Positions 41,263-50,516 of a DNA stretch of 64,000 nt are shown in pieces (position 1 is the stretch's first letter; each line of letters opens with the position of its first letter). Under the pieces are notes generated by a model, which saw nothing but the letters and a program-made list of their open reading frames with translations, searched no databases and was not told the origin of the DNA. This stretch comes from a candidate division WOR-3 bacterium (lineage in GTDB: Bacteria; Hydrothermota; Tepidihabitantia; Tepidihabitantales; CAIPLT01). The stretch lies in the NCBI GenBank assembly GCA_039801505.1, contig JBDRUV010000002.1, positions 124,001 to 188,000 of the forward strand, given 5' to 3'. The translations under genes were made by a program, and so were the position numbers.

Positions 41263-44118
41263 ATGAAAAGCTCTTATTTGGCATATCTTCTTTTGGGTAT
41301 CTTTTGTGTATTTTCGCTTGCCTCGGCTCAATACTATTTTAGTAAGAATAAGGTCCAATATGATGATCTTTCCTTTAAGACCTATGACACTGAGCATTTT
41401 ACCATATATTTTACTGATGGTGGCGAGATTCTTTTAGAGTTTGCCAGCCGGTATGCTGAAGAATTTTATAAAAAACTGGCCGTAGATTTAGGATTCTCAA
41501 TTAAAAGTAAGATTCCGTTAATAATCTATAACTCGCATAATCAGTTTGCCCAAACTAATATTATTTTAGACATTATTGAAGAAGCGGTGGGGGGCTTTTC
41601 GGAATTATTTAAGAATCGAGTAGTGGTACCATTTGATGGTTCGTATGAGAATTTCCGACGGGTGATCGAGCATGAGATCACTCATATATTTGAATTTGAG
41701 ATGTTTTATCGGGCCCGACTTCTTAACCTTCTTACCACGTTATCTGACTTTAACGTGCCATTATGGGTGATGGAGGGGTTTTCAGAATTTCTTTCAAATG
41801 AAGGCTCATATAATGTGGAACACGAGACATTTCTGCGCGATCTGATTCTACACAACCGTTTTGTATCCCTAGACCGCTTAACAGATGATATGGGCTATAT
41901 CAACTATCGGCTGGGCCAAGCCTTTTTTGATTACGTGAGCCAGAAATACGACCGCAAAAAGGTTTTTGACTTTATGCAGGTGCTGCGAAACAAACGAAAT
42001 CTTACGCAGACCTTTCGCACTTGTTTTGGTCTAGAGATTAGCGAATTTTCTGAACAATTAGAAGAACACTTAAAAATAAAATATTACCCGCAAATTACCA
42101 AACGAGATAATTTCTTAAAAATTGCCAAAGTACTTGTTGACCACAAGAAAGACAATTCAACATATAATGCCTTTCCGGTAATTTCGCCATCGGGGACGAA
42201 GATCGCGCTGGTTTCGGATCGTAGTGGTTATAGTGATGTCTATGTAATTTCGGCAATCGATGGCCGGGTTTTAAAGAAATTACTTAAAGGCGAACGCAGT
42301 GGCGGTTTTGAAGCGTTTTCCCTGCTGAGGCCGGCAATTGCTTGGTTTCCTGACGAAAAAGCGTTGGTGGTTGTGACCAAAAGTCAGGGCAAAAATGAGC
42401 TAGTAATTGTTAGCTATCCACGGGGCCGGGTATTAAAACGACTTCGATTTCCCTTAGATGCGCTAACTACACCGGCGGTTTCGCCGGACGGCAGTAAAAT
42501 CGTTTTTGTGGGCATCAAAAATGGTTTTGCTGATATTTACCTGACAGAGATTAATCAAGCAAATCTTATTCGGTTGACCTACGACTACTATGATGATCGT
42601 GATCCGAGCTTTAGTCCAGATGGCAAAAAGATTGTTTTCGTTTCTGATCGGCCCCGAACATTAAACTGGCAAGTTGGCGCCTATCGGATTTTTGAATTAG
42701 AGCTTACCGGATTTGTCTCTAGTCAAAATTCTTTATACAATATAGCGCCCAAGATAAAAGAAATTCCTAATCTAAAATCTGGTAGCTATTTTCGACCAAT
42801 TTTGACCAAAGATAACAAGTATTTACTGTTTGGAGCAGCTGATTCTGCAAATAATATATACCTGTACTCGATCCCGGAAGCTAAGCTGATTGCCCGAACT
42901 GACTTTGCTGGTAGTGTTCAATATTTCTCGCTTGACACTTCTGGCAGCCGATTAGTATTTAGCTATTTTCAAAATCTTGGCTGGAACATCGGATTGATTG
43001 ACGAGCCCATTAAAAATCTTCCGGAAATTACCAGTGACTATATGCCGGTTTCCCAAAATTACTACGAATTTGAACCAACCGGAGTTGAGAATAGTAAAGT
43101 TGTGCCGTATCAGTTTAATTTAACTTCAGATTATGCGGTTGGCCAAGCATCTTATTCTACGGGCAGTGGCTTCAGCGGTCAAATTGCAGTAAGTTTAAGC
43201 GATGTGTTAGGTAATCACCAGTTTTATTTAGTAAGTGATTTATATCAAAATATCGTTAATTCCGAATTTCTATTTAATTACTGGTATCTACCCAAACGGA
43301 CCGACTTGGCGTTGGCTCTATTCCAATACTTTGAATATCCAGTAATTTCAGAAAGCTATGTTCATCTGCGGCGGAATCGCGGTGTCGGTATTTTCTTATC
43401 CTACCCTTTTGATAAATTTAGTCGAATTGAACTGGGTAATATTAATTACCTGAGTTATAATGAAACATACCGGCGAATTGGTAATTATTGGTATCCGGAC
43501 GAAAATTATCGAGAACTTATGGTTCTAGCTGACGAGGCCTTTGTTTACGATAATACAATCTGGAATAACTGGGGGCCGGCTCAGGGGACAAGATTTCGAC
43601 TTGAAGGTTATCAAACGCTACCCCTAGCTAGCCGGCGCTTTTTTACAATCTATGGTGACTTTAGAAACTACATTCGGCTTACTCCACGATATATTTTTGC
43701 CACCAGGTTTTTTAATATCTTAAGTTTCGGGCGCGATAAAGAAAACTTCGCGATTGGTGGAGAGCTAATCAGGGGCTATGAGTATTACGAATTTTATGAT
43801 CAACCGAGCAATATTTTAGGTTTTGCTAATTTAGAACTACGCCACCCCTTGATCGATAAGTTAAAATTGGCGTTTCCAATTCCTTTAGAATTGTCGAATA
43901 TTCGGGGAGTGACCTTCTTGGATTTAGGTTATATATATAACCCGCAATTTGTTGTTTATGAGCGTGGTAAGGGCTTTAAGGACTTAAAAATTGGCGCCGG
44001 TTTTGGATTACGTATTCAGATTTCATACTTTATATTAAAAATAGACTTTGCCAAACCACTCTCGACAACTAACAATCGCCATTGGAAATGGTATCTAAGC
44101 TTAGGAACCGATTTTTAG
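41263..44118 (+). CDS. Peptidase MA-like metalloprotease fused to TolB-type propeller and outer-membrane barrel
   Basis: 951 residues with a signal peptide (MKSSYLAYLLLGIFCVFSLASA). Residues ~40-280 form a gluzincin-type (peptidase MA) domain with HEITH at 137-141 and a Glu at about 171 (MEGFSEF) as the likely third zinc ligand. Residues ~300-560 hold TolB/PD40 blades (ISPSGTKIALVSDRSGYSD, VSPDGSKIVFVG, FSPDGKKIVFVSDRP). From ~600 to the end are barrel-like strands with a GGELIRGYEYYEFY motif, like BamA/Omp85 surface-antigen domains. So a zinc peptidase, a propeller and an outer-membrane pore are in one chain. It probably faces the periplasm and processes or handles envelope proteins. Confidence 0.85.
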   Translation: MKSSYLAYLLLGIFCVFSLASAQYYFSKNKVQYDDLSFKTYDTEHFTIYFTDGGEILLEFASRYAEEFYKKLAVDLGFSIKSKIPLIIYNSHNQFAQTNIILDIIEEAVGGFSELFKNRVVVPFDGSYENFRRVIEHEITHIFEFEMFYRARLLNLLTTLSDFNVPLWVMEGFSEFLSNEGSYNVEHETFLRDLILHNRFVSLDRLTDDMGYINYRLGQAFFDYVSQKYDRKKVFDFMQVLRNKRNLTQTFRTCFGLEISEFSEQLEEHLKIKYYPQITKRDNFLKIAKVLVDHKKDNSTYNAFPVISPSGTKIALVSDRSGYSDVYVISAIDGRVLKKLLKGERSGGFEAFSLLRPAIAWFPDEKALVVVTKSQGKNELVIVSYPRGRVLKRLRFPLDALTTPAVSPDGSKIVFVGIKNGFADIYLTEINQANLIRLTYDYYDDRDPSFSPDGKKIVFVSDRPRTLNWQVGAYRIFELELTGFVSSQNSLYNIAPKIKEIPNLKSGSYFRPILTKDNKYLLFGAADSANNIYLYSIPEAKLIARTDFAGSVQYFSLDTSGSRLVFSYFQNLGWNIGLIDEPIKNLPEITSDYMPVSQNYYEFEPTGVENSKVVPYQFNLTSDYAVGQASYSTGSGFSGQIAVSLSDVLGNHQFYLVSDLYQNIVNSEFLFNYWYLPKRTDLALALFQYFEYPVISESYVHLRRNRGVGIFLSYPFDKFSRIELGNINYLSYNETYRRIGNYWYPDENYRELMVLADEAFVYDNTIWNNWGPAQGTRFRLEGYQTLPLASRRFFTIYGDFRNYIRLTPRYIFATRFFNILSFGRDKENFAIGGELIRGYEYYEFYDQPSNILGFANLELRHPLIDKLKLAFPIPLELSNIRGVTFLDLGYIYNPQFVVYERGKGFKDLKIGAGFGLRIQISYFILKIDFAKPLSTTNNRHWKWYLSLGTDF

Positions 44119-45377
44119 TGGGCTACTTTAGAACAGTAAAAAGTTTGCTAATTAGCCTGGTATTTATTAGTTGTTATCCGTTTGCTAGACCAGTGGCGAG
44201 CAAGGTTCAAGTGGCGACCTCTAATTTTACTTTAGAATCGATACCGTTCTATGCACTTAATAATCTTAAAAATTTAAAGTCCTTTCGATATCGGTATGCA
44301 TTTCAAGGTGAAGAACCCAACAAGGTTAAAGGTGACTTTATTGGTGTTGTGTTATATCCTGTTAATGAAGAGCGACACGGCGAACTTATCATAAATAACC
44401 GCAGGCGAAAAATTTTAATAAAAGCCCGCGGCGAATATCAGTATGAGTTTGATCGCAACACTAATAACTGGCAACGTCAGTTTCGCACCGATGACAATAA
44501 TATCTTAGCAATTATTGAACGCACTGTTGGTAATAAAAAGTTTTATCTAATGAGTAAAGAGGCACTACGCGATTATAATTTTGAAGATGTTTTAAATATT
44601 ACCTACGATGAATCAAAATATTTTTATAGTTTTTGGCCTAACTTGGCGTTCCTTGATCCAACATTTAGTCGGCGATTTAAGGCCCTGGTTATTATTGATA
44701 AGAACACATGTTATATCGAGAAAATTTATGCTGTCGATGAGACCAAGACTATCCAGTTTAAAATTGAACTTTTTGACCACAACAAACCAATTAAAATTAA
44801 GTTTCCTCCCATTTACGACTATATTATAGAACTAAAAGCGGCTGAGCTCCAAACAAGAATTAATTATCGCGAATACGCTCAGGTTATAAAGAAACGTTTC
44901 GCCGATTTAGAGGCCGATTTAGTAATTGAACGCCAGTGGAGTTGGTTTAAAACTACCGGACTTCGGATTAAATTAATCGCATCAAAATTTTTAGATGAGC
45001 GTGCGATAAAAAGAGTCCTGACCCAAAAAGGGCGGTTTTACGCCCTGTATTTCTTCGAAGCTAATGCCGAGACTCTTGATTTGCCGAGCCAGAATATAAG
45101 AGAAATTAATTTAAACGAAAATTTTATTGAGGTAGTGCTAGACTCACAAAAAACTCAAGAGATTGCAAATTTGTTTATTAGTAAGCCGATAAGTGCCCTG
45201 CAATGGTATTTAGATAATGATTATATTGGCAGTTCTGATGTTGACAAAGTAGAATTTTCTGGTAAAATAAATATCTTTACAAGCTTAAGTAGTAACGAAA
45301 GAAAAATTTTTAGCGCGATAGTTAAAAATAAAATGTTACACGAAACACTAAACATTATAGCTATGAAAAGAGAGTAA
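44118..45377 (+). CDS. Probable lipoprotein of unknown function
   Basis: 419 residues from GTG 44118, which shares a base with the stop of the preceding gene (TAGTG). The N terminus (VKSLLISLVFISCYPFA) has a lipobox-like FISC, suggesting lipidation. The middle is beta-rich (LIINNRRRKILIKARGEYQY; FYLMSKEALRDYNFEDVLNI) and looks LolA/DUF4292-like. The C-terminal half (FADLEADLVIERQWSWFKTT onward) has no clear relative known to me. Operon context, between the peptidase-barrel and the glycosyltransferase, suggests an envelope role. Confidence 0.65.
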   Translation: MGYFRTVKSLLISLVFISCYPFARPVASKVQVATSNFTLESIPFYALNNLKNLKSFRYRYAFQGEEPNKVKGDFIGVVLYPVNEERHGELIINNRRRKILIKARGEYQYEFDRNTNNWQRQFRTDDNNILAIIERTVGNKKFYLMSKEALRDYNFEDVLNITYDESKYFYSFWPNLAFLDPTFSRRFKALVIIDKNTCYIEKIYAVDETKTIQFKIELFDHNKPIKIKFPPIYDYIIELKAAELQTRINYREYAQVIKKRFADLEADLVIERQWSWFKTTGLRIKLIASKFLDERAIKRVLTQKGRFYALYFFEANAETLDLPSQNIREINLNENFIEVVLDSQKTQEIANLFISKPISALQWYLDNDYIGSSDVDKVEFSGKINIFTSLSSNERKIFSAIVKNKMLHETLNIIAMKRE

Positions 45378-45380
45378 TTT

Positions 45381-46922
45381 ATGTTTACGCATTTAGTGCT
45401 TGTGGTGTATTTTCTGTGCGTGAGTGGCTTGGCCTTTTATTCAACTCATGCCTATTTAATGCTGTATTATTATCTGAAAGAAATTCGCCAGCGAAAAAAT
45501 GGCCGTAAGAATCGTATAAAGCGAATTCGCAAATATCCTTATGTTACTGTGCAAATTCCCCTGTATAACGAAAAGTATGTTGCCGAGCGCATTATAAGAT
45601 CTGTTTGTGCCCTAGATTACCCCAAAGATCGCTTAGAGATTCAAGTGCTGGACGATTCCACCGATGAGACCACAGCACTTGTTGCAAGAATTGTTGAAGA
45701 TTATCAAGCGCGTGGATTTAATATCAAATTGATCCATCGCAATAATCGCTGTGGTTATAAGGCCGGGGCCCTACAAAATGGTTTAAAATTTGCGCAGGGC
45801 GAATTTGTGGTAATTTTTGATGCCGATTTTATTGTTCCAAGGCGGTTTTTAAAACATACCCTGCCTTACTTTTACCAGGACCCTAAGGTAGCTGCGGTCC
45901 AGACCCGTTGGGGTCATATTAATAAAAATTATTCATTTTTAACCTTAGGTCAGGCTGTAGCCTTAGATGGTCACTTTTACGTAGAACAAAAACTTCGCGC
46001 TGATAATGGGTTTTTTATAAACTTTAATGGTACCGGTGGCATATGGCGTAAAGAGGCAATCTATGATGCCGGAGGTTGGCACAGCGATACCTTAACTGAA
46101 GACTTAGATTTATCGTATCGGGCTCAGCTTAAGGGCTGGCGGCTCGTGTTTCTTCGTGATCTTGTCGTACCCGGAGAAGTGCCTGTAGATTTTAACGGCT
46201 TTCGGGCCCAACAGTATCGTTGGACCAAAGGTGCCTGCGAGACCGCCCGAAAACTGCTTCGACCGCTATTGTCTTCGAAATTACCTTGGCGCGTAAAATA
46301 CGAGGGCTTTATTCATCTGACAAATTTTATGGTCTTCCCCTTAATGTTAGGGCTTTTGCTTTTGTCTCTACCAGTGTTAATTATCAAAGTTACGTATGCC
46401 CAAAAACTTTTCTGGTATTTTCTGGTGCTATCCTTGTTTACCGTTGCTGTGTTTCCTTATCCTATTATTTATGGTTTAACTCAAAAGAAACTATGCCGGC
46501 GCAAAAAATATAAATCATTTTTTGCAAAATTTCAGCACCAGTTTATGCCGGTCTTTTTAGTTGGTGGCTTTATGTCCTTAAGTCTTTCTAACACCTGGGC
46601 AGTCATCAAGGGCGCCTTAGGTAAACCGACCGAGTTTACTAGAACTCCGAAGTTTCGCGTGGTCTCCAAAAAAGACCGCGTTGAGACCAAAAAGTATCTT
46701 GAAAAACCTTCACCGATTGTTTGGGGCGAATTACTTTTAACGATGTATCTTGTGGTCACCACTACTTATGCCTTAATTCAATTTCAATTGACCTTGGTCC
46801 CATTCTTGATTTTATACACGATGGGTTACGCATATCTTTCGGTTGGTTCTCTTTACCAGTCTGTGCTTAGTCGGTTTGCATTTGTTTACGAGACTCAGCC
46901 CACAACCAGTTCTAGTGTTTAA
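45381..46922 (+). CDS. Cellulose-synthase-like processive glycosyltransferase (GT2)
   Basis: 513 residues. An N-terminal membrane helix is followed by a cytoplasmic GT2 domain with QVLDDSTD, FDADF (DXD), TEDLDLSYRAQ (TED catalytic base) and QQYRW (Q(Q/R)xRW), the full set of a processive beta-glycan synthase. About four further membrane segments follow in the C-terminal half. There is no PilZ domain, so no sign of direct cyclic-di-GMP control. It is related to the CESA/mannan synthase group. The product may be a surface or secreted beta-glycan. It overlaps neither neighbour and ends the operon. Confidence 0.88.
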   Translation: MFTHLVLVVYFLCVSGLAFYSTHAYLMLYYYLKEIRQRKNGRKNRIKRIRKYPYVTVQIPLYNEKYVAERIIRSVCALDYPKDRLEIQVLDDSTDETTALVARIVEDYQARGFNIKLIHRNNRCGYKAGALQNGLKFAQGEFVVIFDADFIVPRRFLKHTLPYFYQDPKVAAVQTRWGHINKNYSFLTLGQAVALDGHFYVEQKLRADNGFFINFNGTGGIWRKEAIYDAGGWHSDTLTEDLDLSYRAQLKGWRLVFLRDLVVPGEVPVDFNGFRAQQYRWTKGACETARKLLRPLLSSKLPWRVKYEGFIHLTNFMVFPLMLGLLLLSLPVLIIKVTYAQKLFWYFLVLSLFTVAVFPYPIIYGLTQKKLCRRKKYKSFFAKFQHQFMPVFLVGGFMSLSLSNTWAVIKGALGKPTEFTRTPKFRVVSKKDRVETKKYLEKPSPIVWGELLLTMYLVVTTTYALIQFQLTLVPFLILYTMGYAYLSVGSLYQSVLSRFAFVYETQPTTSSSV

Positions 46923-46925
46923 TGG

Positions 46926-46954
46926 TTGACAGTTAACAAATTTTGGGGTATAAT
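46926..46954 (+). promoter_or_regulatory. Promoter of the PorV-like gene
   Basis: TTGACA, 17-bp spacer, TATAAT at 46949-46954, an exact consensus. The predicted start is about 46961, leaving a ~114-nt leader. Confidence 0.85.
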
Positions 46955-46960
46955 TTTATA

Positions 46961-47074
46961 TCGAAACATAAAGGTCCTTGATTAATAATAAAACATATTC
47001 GCCAATACCTATAACAAGAAAACATGATAAAGAGTGTTTGCGGTTATTGGCGACCAGATTAATTGGAGACCTTT
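46961..47074 (+). promoter_or_regulatory. Structured leader that can mask the PorV-like start codon
   Basis: ATAAAGGTC (46968-46976) is exactly complementary to GACCTTTAT (47068-47076), which lies next to the GGAG site and includes the first two bases of the ATG. Inside this closing stem a second perfect 9-bp stem forms: TCGCCAATA (46999-47007) with TATTGGCGA (47045-47053). The whole leader therefore closes on the start codon, which suggests translational control by an RNA switch or protein. No known riboswitch class is recognised. Confidence 0.6.
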
Positions 47075-48181
47075 ATGTTACAGATTAAAATGCGAAAATA
47101 TCTAGTAATTTTGTTGTTATTAACTACAGGGATTATTTATAGTAGCGAATATCCCGGTGCTGTCTTTCTGATGATTTGGCCTGGTGCCCGACCCACGAGT
47201 ATGGCTGGTGCCTTTTCGGCGATTGCTGATGATGCTACCGCAGCCTATTATAATTCGGCCGGCTTAGGTTTTTTAAAAGAGAGGCATATCACGATTATGC
47301 ATTCACCATGGCTCCCTGGTCTATACCCGGATATGTATTATGAATATTTAGGTTATGTCCAACCCTTACGGGCACAAGGGACCATGGCAATTAGTGCCAT
47401 TTATCTAACTACTGGCAAAACCGAGGTAACCGATGGTACTGGTCTAATCCTTGGCGATTATACCACATTTGATTTGGCGCTTAGCGGCAGTTATGGTCTT
47501 AAGCTTAGGTCCGATTTAAGTGTAGGCACCTCAGCTAAGCTGATCTATTCCTTTTTAGTCCCAGATTGGGTCTGGCGGGCAATGCCGGAGTTAGGAATTG
47601 ATGCTGGGGGGACGGGTATTGCATGGGCGTTCGATTTGGGCGTGCTTTATCGACCCAAGAGTTTTCTTAGTATTGGGGCAGCATTAAACAATCTAGGACC
47701 CGGCATTTCTTATGTGGCATCTACTGAATCCGATCCTCTGCCGCGGATGCTTCGGGTTGGAATATGTTATCGACCAGTTAATAGTGATATTATTAAACTC
47801 AACATTACGCCGGAGATTACTAAGGTTCTTGTTGGACTATTTAAGAATGGTGCCACGGTGGCTGATGAGTGGCGTGATGCCTGGAAGAGTTTGGGAATTG
47901 AGACCACAATTTATAATATATTAAGTCTACGATTTGGTTATTTTGAGGATCTCACTGGCCAGCGTGGTGGGATCTTGGTTGAGCGTAATGACCGTACGGA
48001 ACATATCGGGCTTGGGGAGTATCTGTTTAGTAGTGATCGGGGCCGGTTTGCCAATAAAATTGGTGCTTGCTTCGGATTCGGTGTTCACTATCGCGGTTTT
48101 CAGTTTGATGTTTCTAGTGACCAGTTTATCTACGACTTTCCCACTCAAAACTGGAAGTTTTCTTTATCCTACCGGTTTTAA
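47075..48181 (+). CDS. PorV/PorQ-type outer-membrane protein
   Basis: 368 residues from ATG 47075 (GGAG site at 47065-47068). A signal peptide precedes a FadL-like barrel with the family opening PGARPTSMAGAFSAIADDAT and NSAGLG, then alternating strands ending in FSLSYRF. In bacteria with type IX secretion, PorV carries cargo released at the outer membrane. Here the five proteins with FlgD-like C-terminal modules would be its natural clients, by inference. No other Por components are in the window. Its leader is unusually structured. Confidence 0.82.
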   Translation: MLQIKMRKYLVILLLLTTGIIYSSEYPGAVFLMIWPGARPTSMAGAFSAIADDATAAYYNSAGLGFLKERHITIMHSPWLPGLYPDMYYEYLGYVQPLRAQGTMAISAIYLTTGKTEVTDGTGLILGDYTTFDLALSGSYGLKLRSDLSVGTSAKLIYSFLVPDWVWRAMPELGIDAGGTGIAWAFDLGVLYRPKSFLSIGAALNNLGPGISYVASTESDPLPRMLRVGICYRPVNSDIIKLNITPEITKVLVGLFKNGATVADEWRDAWKSLGIETTIYNILSLRFGYFEDLTGQRGGILVERNDRTEHIGLGEYLFSSDRGRFANKIGACFGFGVHYRGFQFDVSSDQFIYDFPTQNWKFSLSYRF

Positions 48182-48290
48182 GATTTCTCAGGAATAGATC
48201 ATTTGATTCCCATTCTATATGGTGCAAAAGCCCAGAAATTAGTTAACTTGTCTTAACCCTAGCCCTAACAGTTCAATTAAATATAAAAAG

Positions 48291-48333
48291 TTAGGGATAT
48301 CCCCCAGACCGTCCCCGGACCGTATAGGGTACC
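48291..48333 (+). repeat. GC-rich palindromic element, copy 6
   Basis: TTAGGGATAT arm, core CCAGACCGTCCCCGGACCGT, closing ATAGGGTACC. The core has the same variant as the in-gene copy at 40551 (CCAGAC...CCCCGGACCGT), so the two belong to one subtype. Confidence 0.85.
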
Positions 48334-48451
48334 GAAAAGGACGATAGGCATGATTTGCTAGCAATTACAAAATAACGCTTAAATTTTTCTTAAAAAATTC
48401 CGGTTAATAACCGATATTTTAAATTACTTATTGGCCGGGTCTAGTTCATAA

Positions 48452-48479
48452 TTGACTTTTATTTAGTTATAAGTATAAT
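48452..48479 (+). promoter_or_regulatory. Promoter of purA
   Basis: TTGACT, 16-bp spacer, TATAAT. The predicted start is 48486, 12 bases before the ATG, with no ribosome-binding site in that short leader. Confidence 0.8.
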
Positions 48480-48497
48480 TTACTGTTAACACTTATT

Positions 48498-49799
48498 ATG
48501 CCAACAGTTGCGGTTATCGGTCTTCAATGGGGTGATGAAGGTAAGGGTAAAATTATTGATTATTTGGCACAAGGATTTGACATTGTAGCCCGCTATCAAG
48601 GCGGTCCGAATGCCGGGCACACCGTAAACTATCAAGGTCGTCAATTTATTTTTCACCAGGTGCCCTCCGGAATTATTCATCCCCAGGTTTTGTGTCTAGT
48701 GGGTGCGGGCTGTGTGATCGATTTAGGGACCTTAAAGAGCGAACTAAGTCAATTACAAGCGGCGGGTATAAACTATCATGGCCGGTTATATATCGATACC
48801 AAAGCCCATCTAATTTTACCGTATCATAAAGCAATTGATGCGGCCCGTGAAACCTTTCGAGGTGGTGACAAGATCGGGACAACCCTACGGGGAATTGGAC
48901 CGTGTTATGAAGATAAATATGCCCGGATTGGTATCCGGCTTGGTGATTTACGCAACGAAGAGCTTTTTACGAATAAACTTAAGAAAAACTTAGCTCAGAA
49001 GAATTTTCTCTTGATGGAACTGTACGACCAAGAACCGCTCTCGGAGAAAAAGATTATTGATGAATATTTAGCCTATGCCCGCGAGTTTCAGCCGCTAATG
49101 GCTGATGTTTCCGAGTTGTTGAACTCAGCCTATGAAGCCGGTAAAAAGATTCTATTTGAGGGTGCTCAGGGCACCTTGTTAGATATTGATTTTGGCACAT
49201 ATCCTTATGTAACTGCTTCATCACCACAGGCTGGTGGCATCTGCACTGGAACCGGCATCGGCCCGAAACGGATTGACGAGATTTTAGGCGTGGCCAAGGC
49301 CTACACAACCCGAGTTGGTAATGGTCCATTTCCTACCGAGTTGCACGATGAGACTGGTAAAATCTTACAGCTGGAAGGTGCCGAGTTTGGCGCCACCACC
49401 GGTCGAGCTCGGCGTTGCGGCTGGTTTGATGCGGTGCTGGTCGGTTATGCCCTGCGGCTCAATAACATTAAAAAAATTATTATTACAAAACTTGATGTAT
49501 TAGACCGTCTTGCAAGTATAAAAATTTGCCACGCCTATCAGCTGAAAAACCACGAGACTATTCAGAAACTATCAATCGATATGCTTTCTGACACTAGCCC
49601 GGTTGATCTTCAGCCGGTTTATTTAGAACTACCCGGTTGGCAGAAGCCAACCCACGGCGCAAAAAAGATCTCTGAACTGCCTCAAGAAGCCCGGAGCTAT
49701 TTAGAAACCATCGAGCGCCTGTTGGATTGTGAAATTGTTGCGGTCTCGGTTGGTAAGGACCGCGACGATATTATTCTAAAAGATGGTTTTAGGTGGTAA
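48498..49799 (+). CDS. purA: Adenylosuccinate synthetase
   Basis: 433 residues. It joins IMP and aspartate with GTP in AMP synthesis. The N-terminal GTP-binding GLQWGDEGKGKIID, the IMP-binding GGPNAGHT and GTTLRGIGPCYEDKYAR, the DFGTYPYVTASSP block and the C-terminal KLDVLD motif are all intact. No other purine genes are near. A 43-bp gap with a strong ribosome-binding site leads to hypB, so the two may be cotranscribed. Confidence 0.97.
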   Translation: MPTVAVIGLQWGDEGKGKIIDYLAQGFDIVARYQGGPNAGHTVNYQGRQFIFHQVPSGIIHPQVLCLVGAGCVIDLGTLKSELSQLQAAGINYHGRLYIDTKAHLILPYHKAIDAARETFRGGDKIGTTLRGIGPCYEDKYARIGIRLGDLRNEELFTNKLKKNLAQKNFLLMELYDQEPLSEKKIIDEYLAYAREFQPLMADVSELLNSAYEAGKKILFEGAQGTLLDIDFGTYPYVTASSPQAGGICTGTGIGPKRIDEILGVAKAYTTRVGNGPFPTELHDETGKILQLEGAEFGATTGRARRCGWFDAVLVGYALRLNNIKKIIITKLDVLDRLASIKICHAYQLKNHETIQKLSIDMLSDTSPVDLQPVYLELPGWQKPTHGAKKISELPQEARSYLETIERLLDCEIVAVSVGKDRDDIILKDGFRW

Positions 49800-49842
49800 A
49801 ATTTACTCGTAGATGTAAGAATATTTTAGAAAGGAGCAAGTA

Positions 49843-50505
49843 ATGGAACTTAAAGTTCTACAAAGAGTTATGGCATCTAATGATGCGATTGCTAACGAAT
49901 ATCGCACTTTGCTAAAAAAACATCACATTACCATGATAAACTTTATGTCAGCACCAGGTTCAGGCAAAACCTCACTTTTGGAACGGACGATTAGTGAGTT
50001 TAAAAATCGGTGCCGGATTGCAGTTGTGGAAGGTGATATCAAAGGAGACTTAGATGCTCAACGCATCCTACGGGTTGGTGTGCCGGTATATCAGATTAAT
50101 ACCGAAGGCGCCTGCCATCTTGATGCCTTTATGCTTTCGCAGGTGATCCCGAAAATCGATTTATCAAGTATTGACACTTTATTTATTGAAAATGTCGGCA
50201 ATTTGGTCTGTCCGGCCGAGTTTTATATCGGTGCCGACTACAATGTTATGCTTCTTTCAACCCCAGAAGGTTCAGACAAACCAGCTAAATATCCGTTAAT
50301 GTTTTCTAAAGCTGATGTGCTCTTAGTCAATAAGATTGATCTTATTCCATATGTGAACTTCGATTTTACGGAGCTTACTAGCTCATTACAGGCCTTAAAA
50401 CCCGAACTTAAGATCTTTAAAGTCTCTTGTAAAACCGGCCAGGGACTTAGTGATTGGTATCAATGGCTTGAGGATGTGCTTAATTTAGCTTCTCGGCCCT
50501 CCTAG
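49843..50505 (+). CDS. hypB: Hydrogenase/urease nickel-incorporation GTPase HypB
   Basis: A 220-residue SIMIBI GTPase that delivers nickel to [NiFe] hydrogenase with HypA. The P-loop is SAPGSGKTSLL, followed by VVEGDIKGDLDA, ENVGNLVCPAEF (with the metal-site cysteine) and NKIDL. The N-terminal CXXCGC nickel site and any His-rich tail of some HypBs are absent. An AAAGGAGC site precedes it. No hypA, hypC-F or hydrogenase genes are in the window, so the partner set must lie elsewhere. Confidence 0.92.
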   Translation: MELKVLQRVMASNDAIANEYRTLLKKHHITMINFMSAPGSGKTSLLERTISEFKNRCRIAVVEGDIKGDLDAQRILRVGVPVYQINTEGACHLDAFMLSQVIPKIDLSSIDTLFIENVGNLVCPAEFYIGADYNVMLLSTPEGSDKPAKYPLMFSKADVLLVNKIDLIPYVNFDFTELTSSLQALKPELKIFKVSCKTGQGLSDWYQWLEDVLNLASRPS

Positions 50506-50516
50506 TTTCCCGAATA

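Larger units (their letters stand above)
48182..48497. other. Intergenic region with palindromic element and purA promoter
   Basis: 316 bp between the PorV-like gene and purA. It contains repeat copy 6 (48291-48333) and the purA promoter (48452-48479). I see no gene, RNA or clear terminator in the remainder. Confidence 0.6.

Noticed and set aside
44118-45377. C-terminal half as a SecD P1/head-like domain
   Set aside because: A faint resemblance in strand order only, with no conserved SecD motif and no membrane region.
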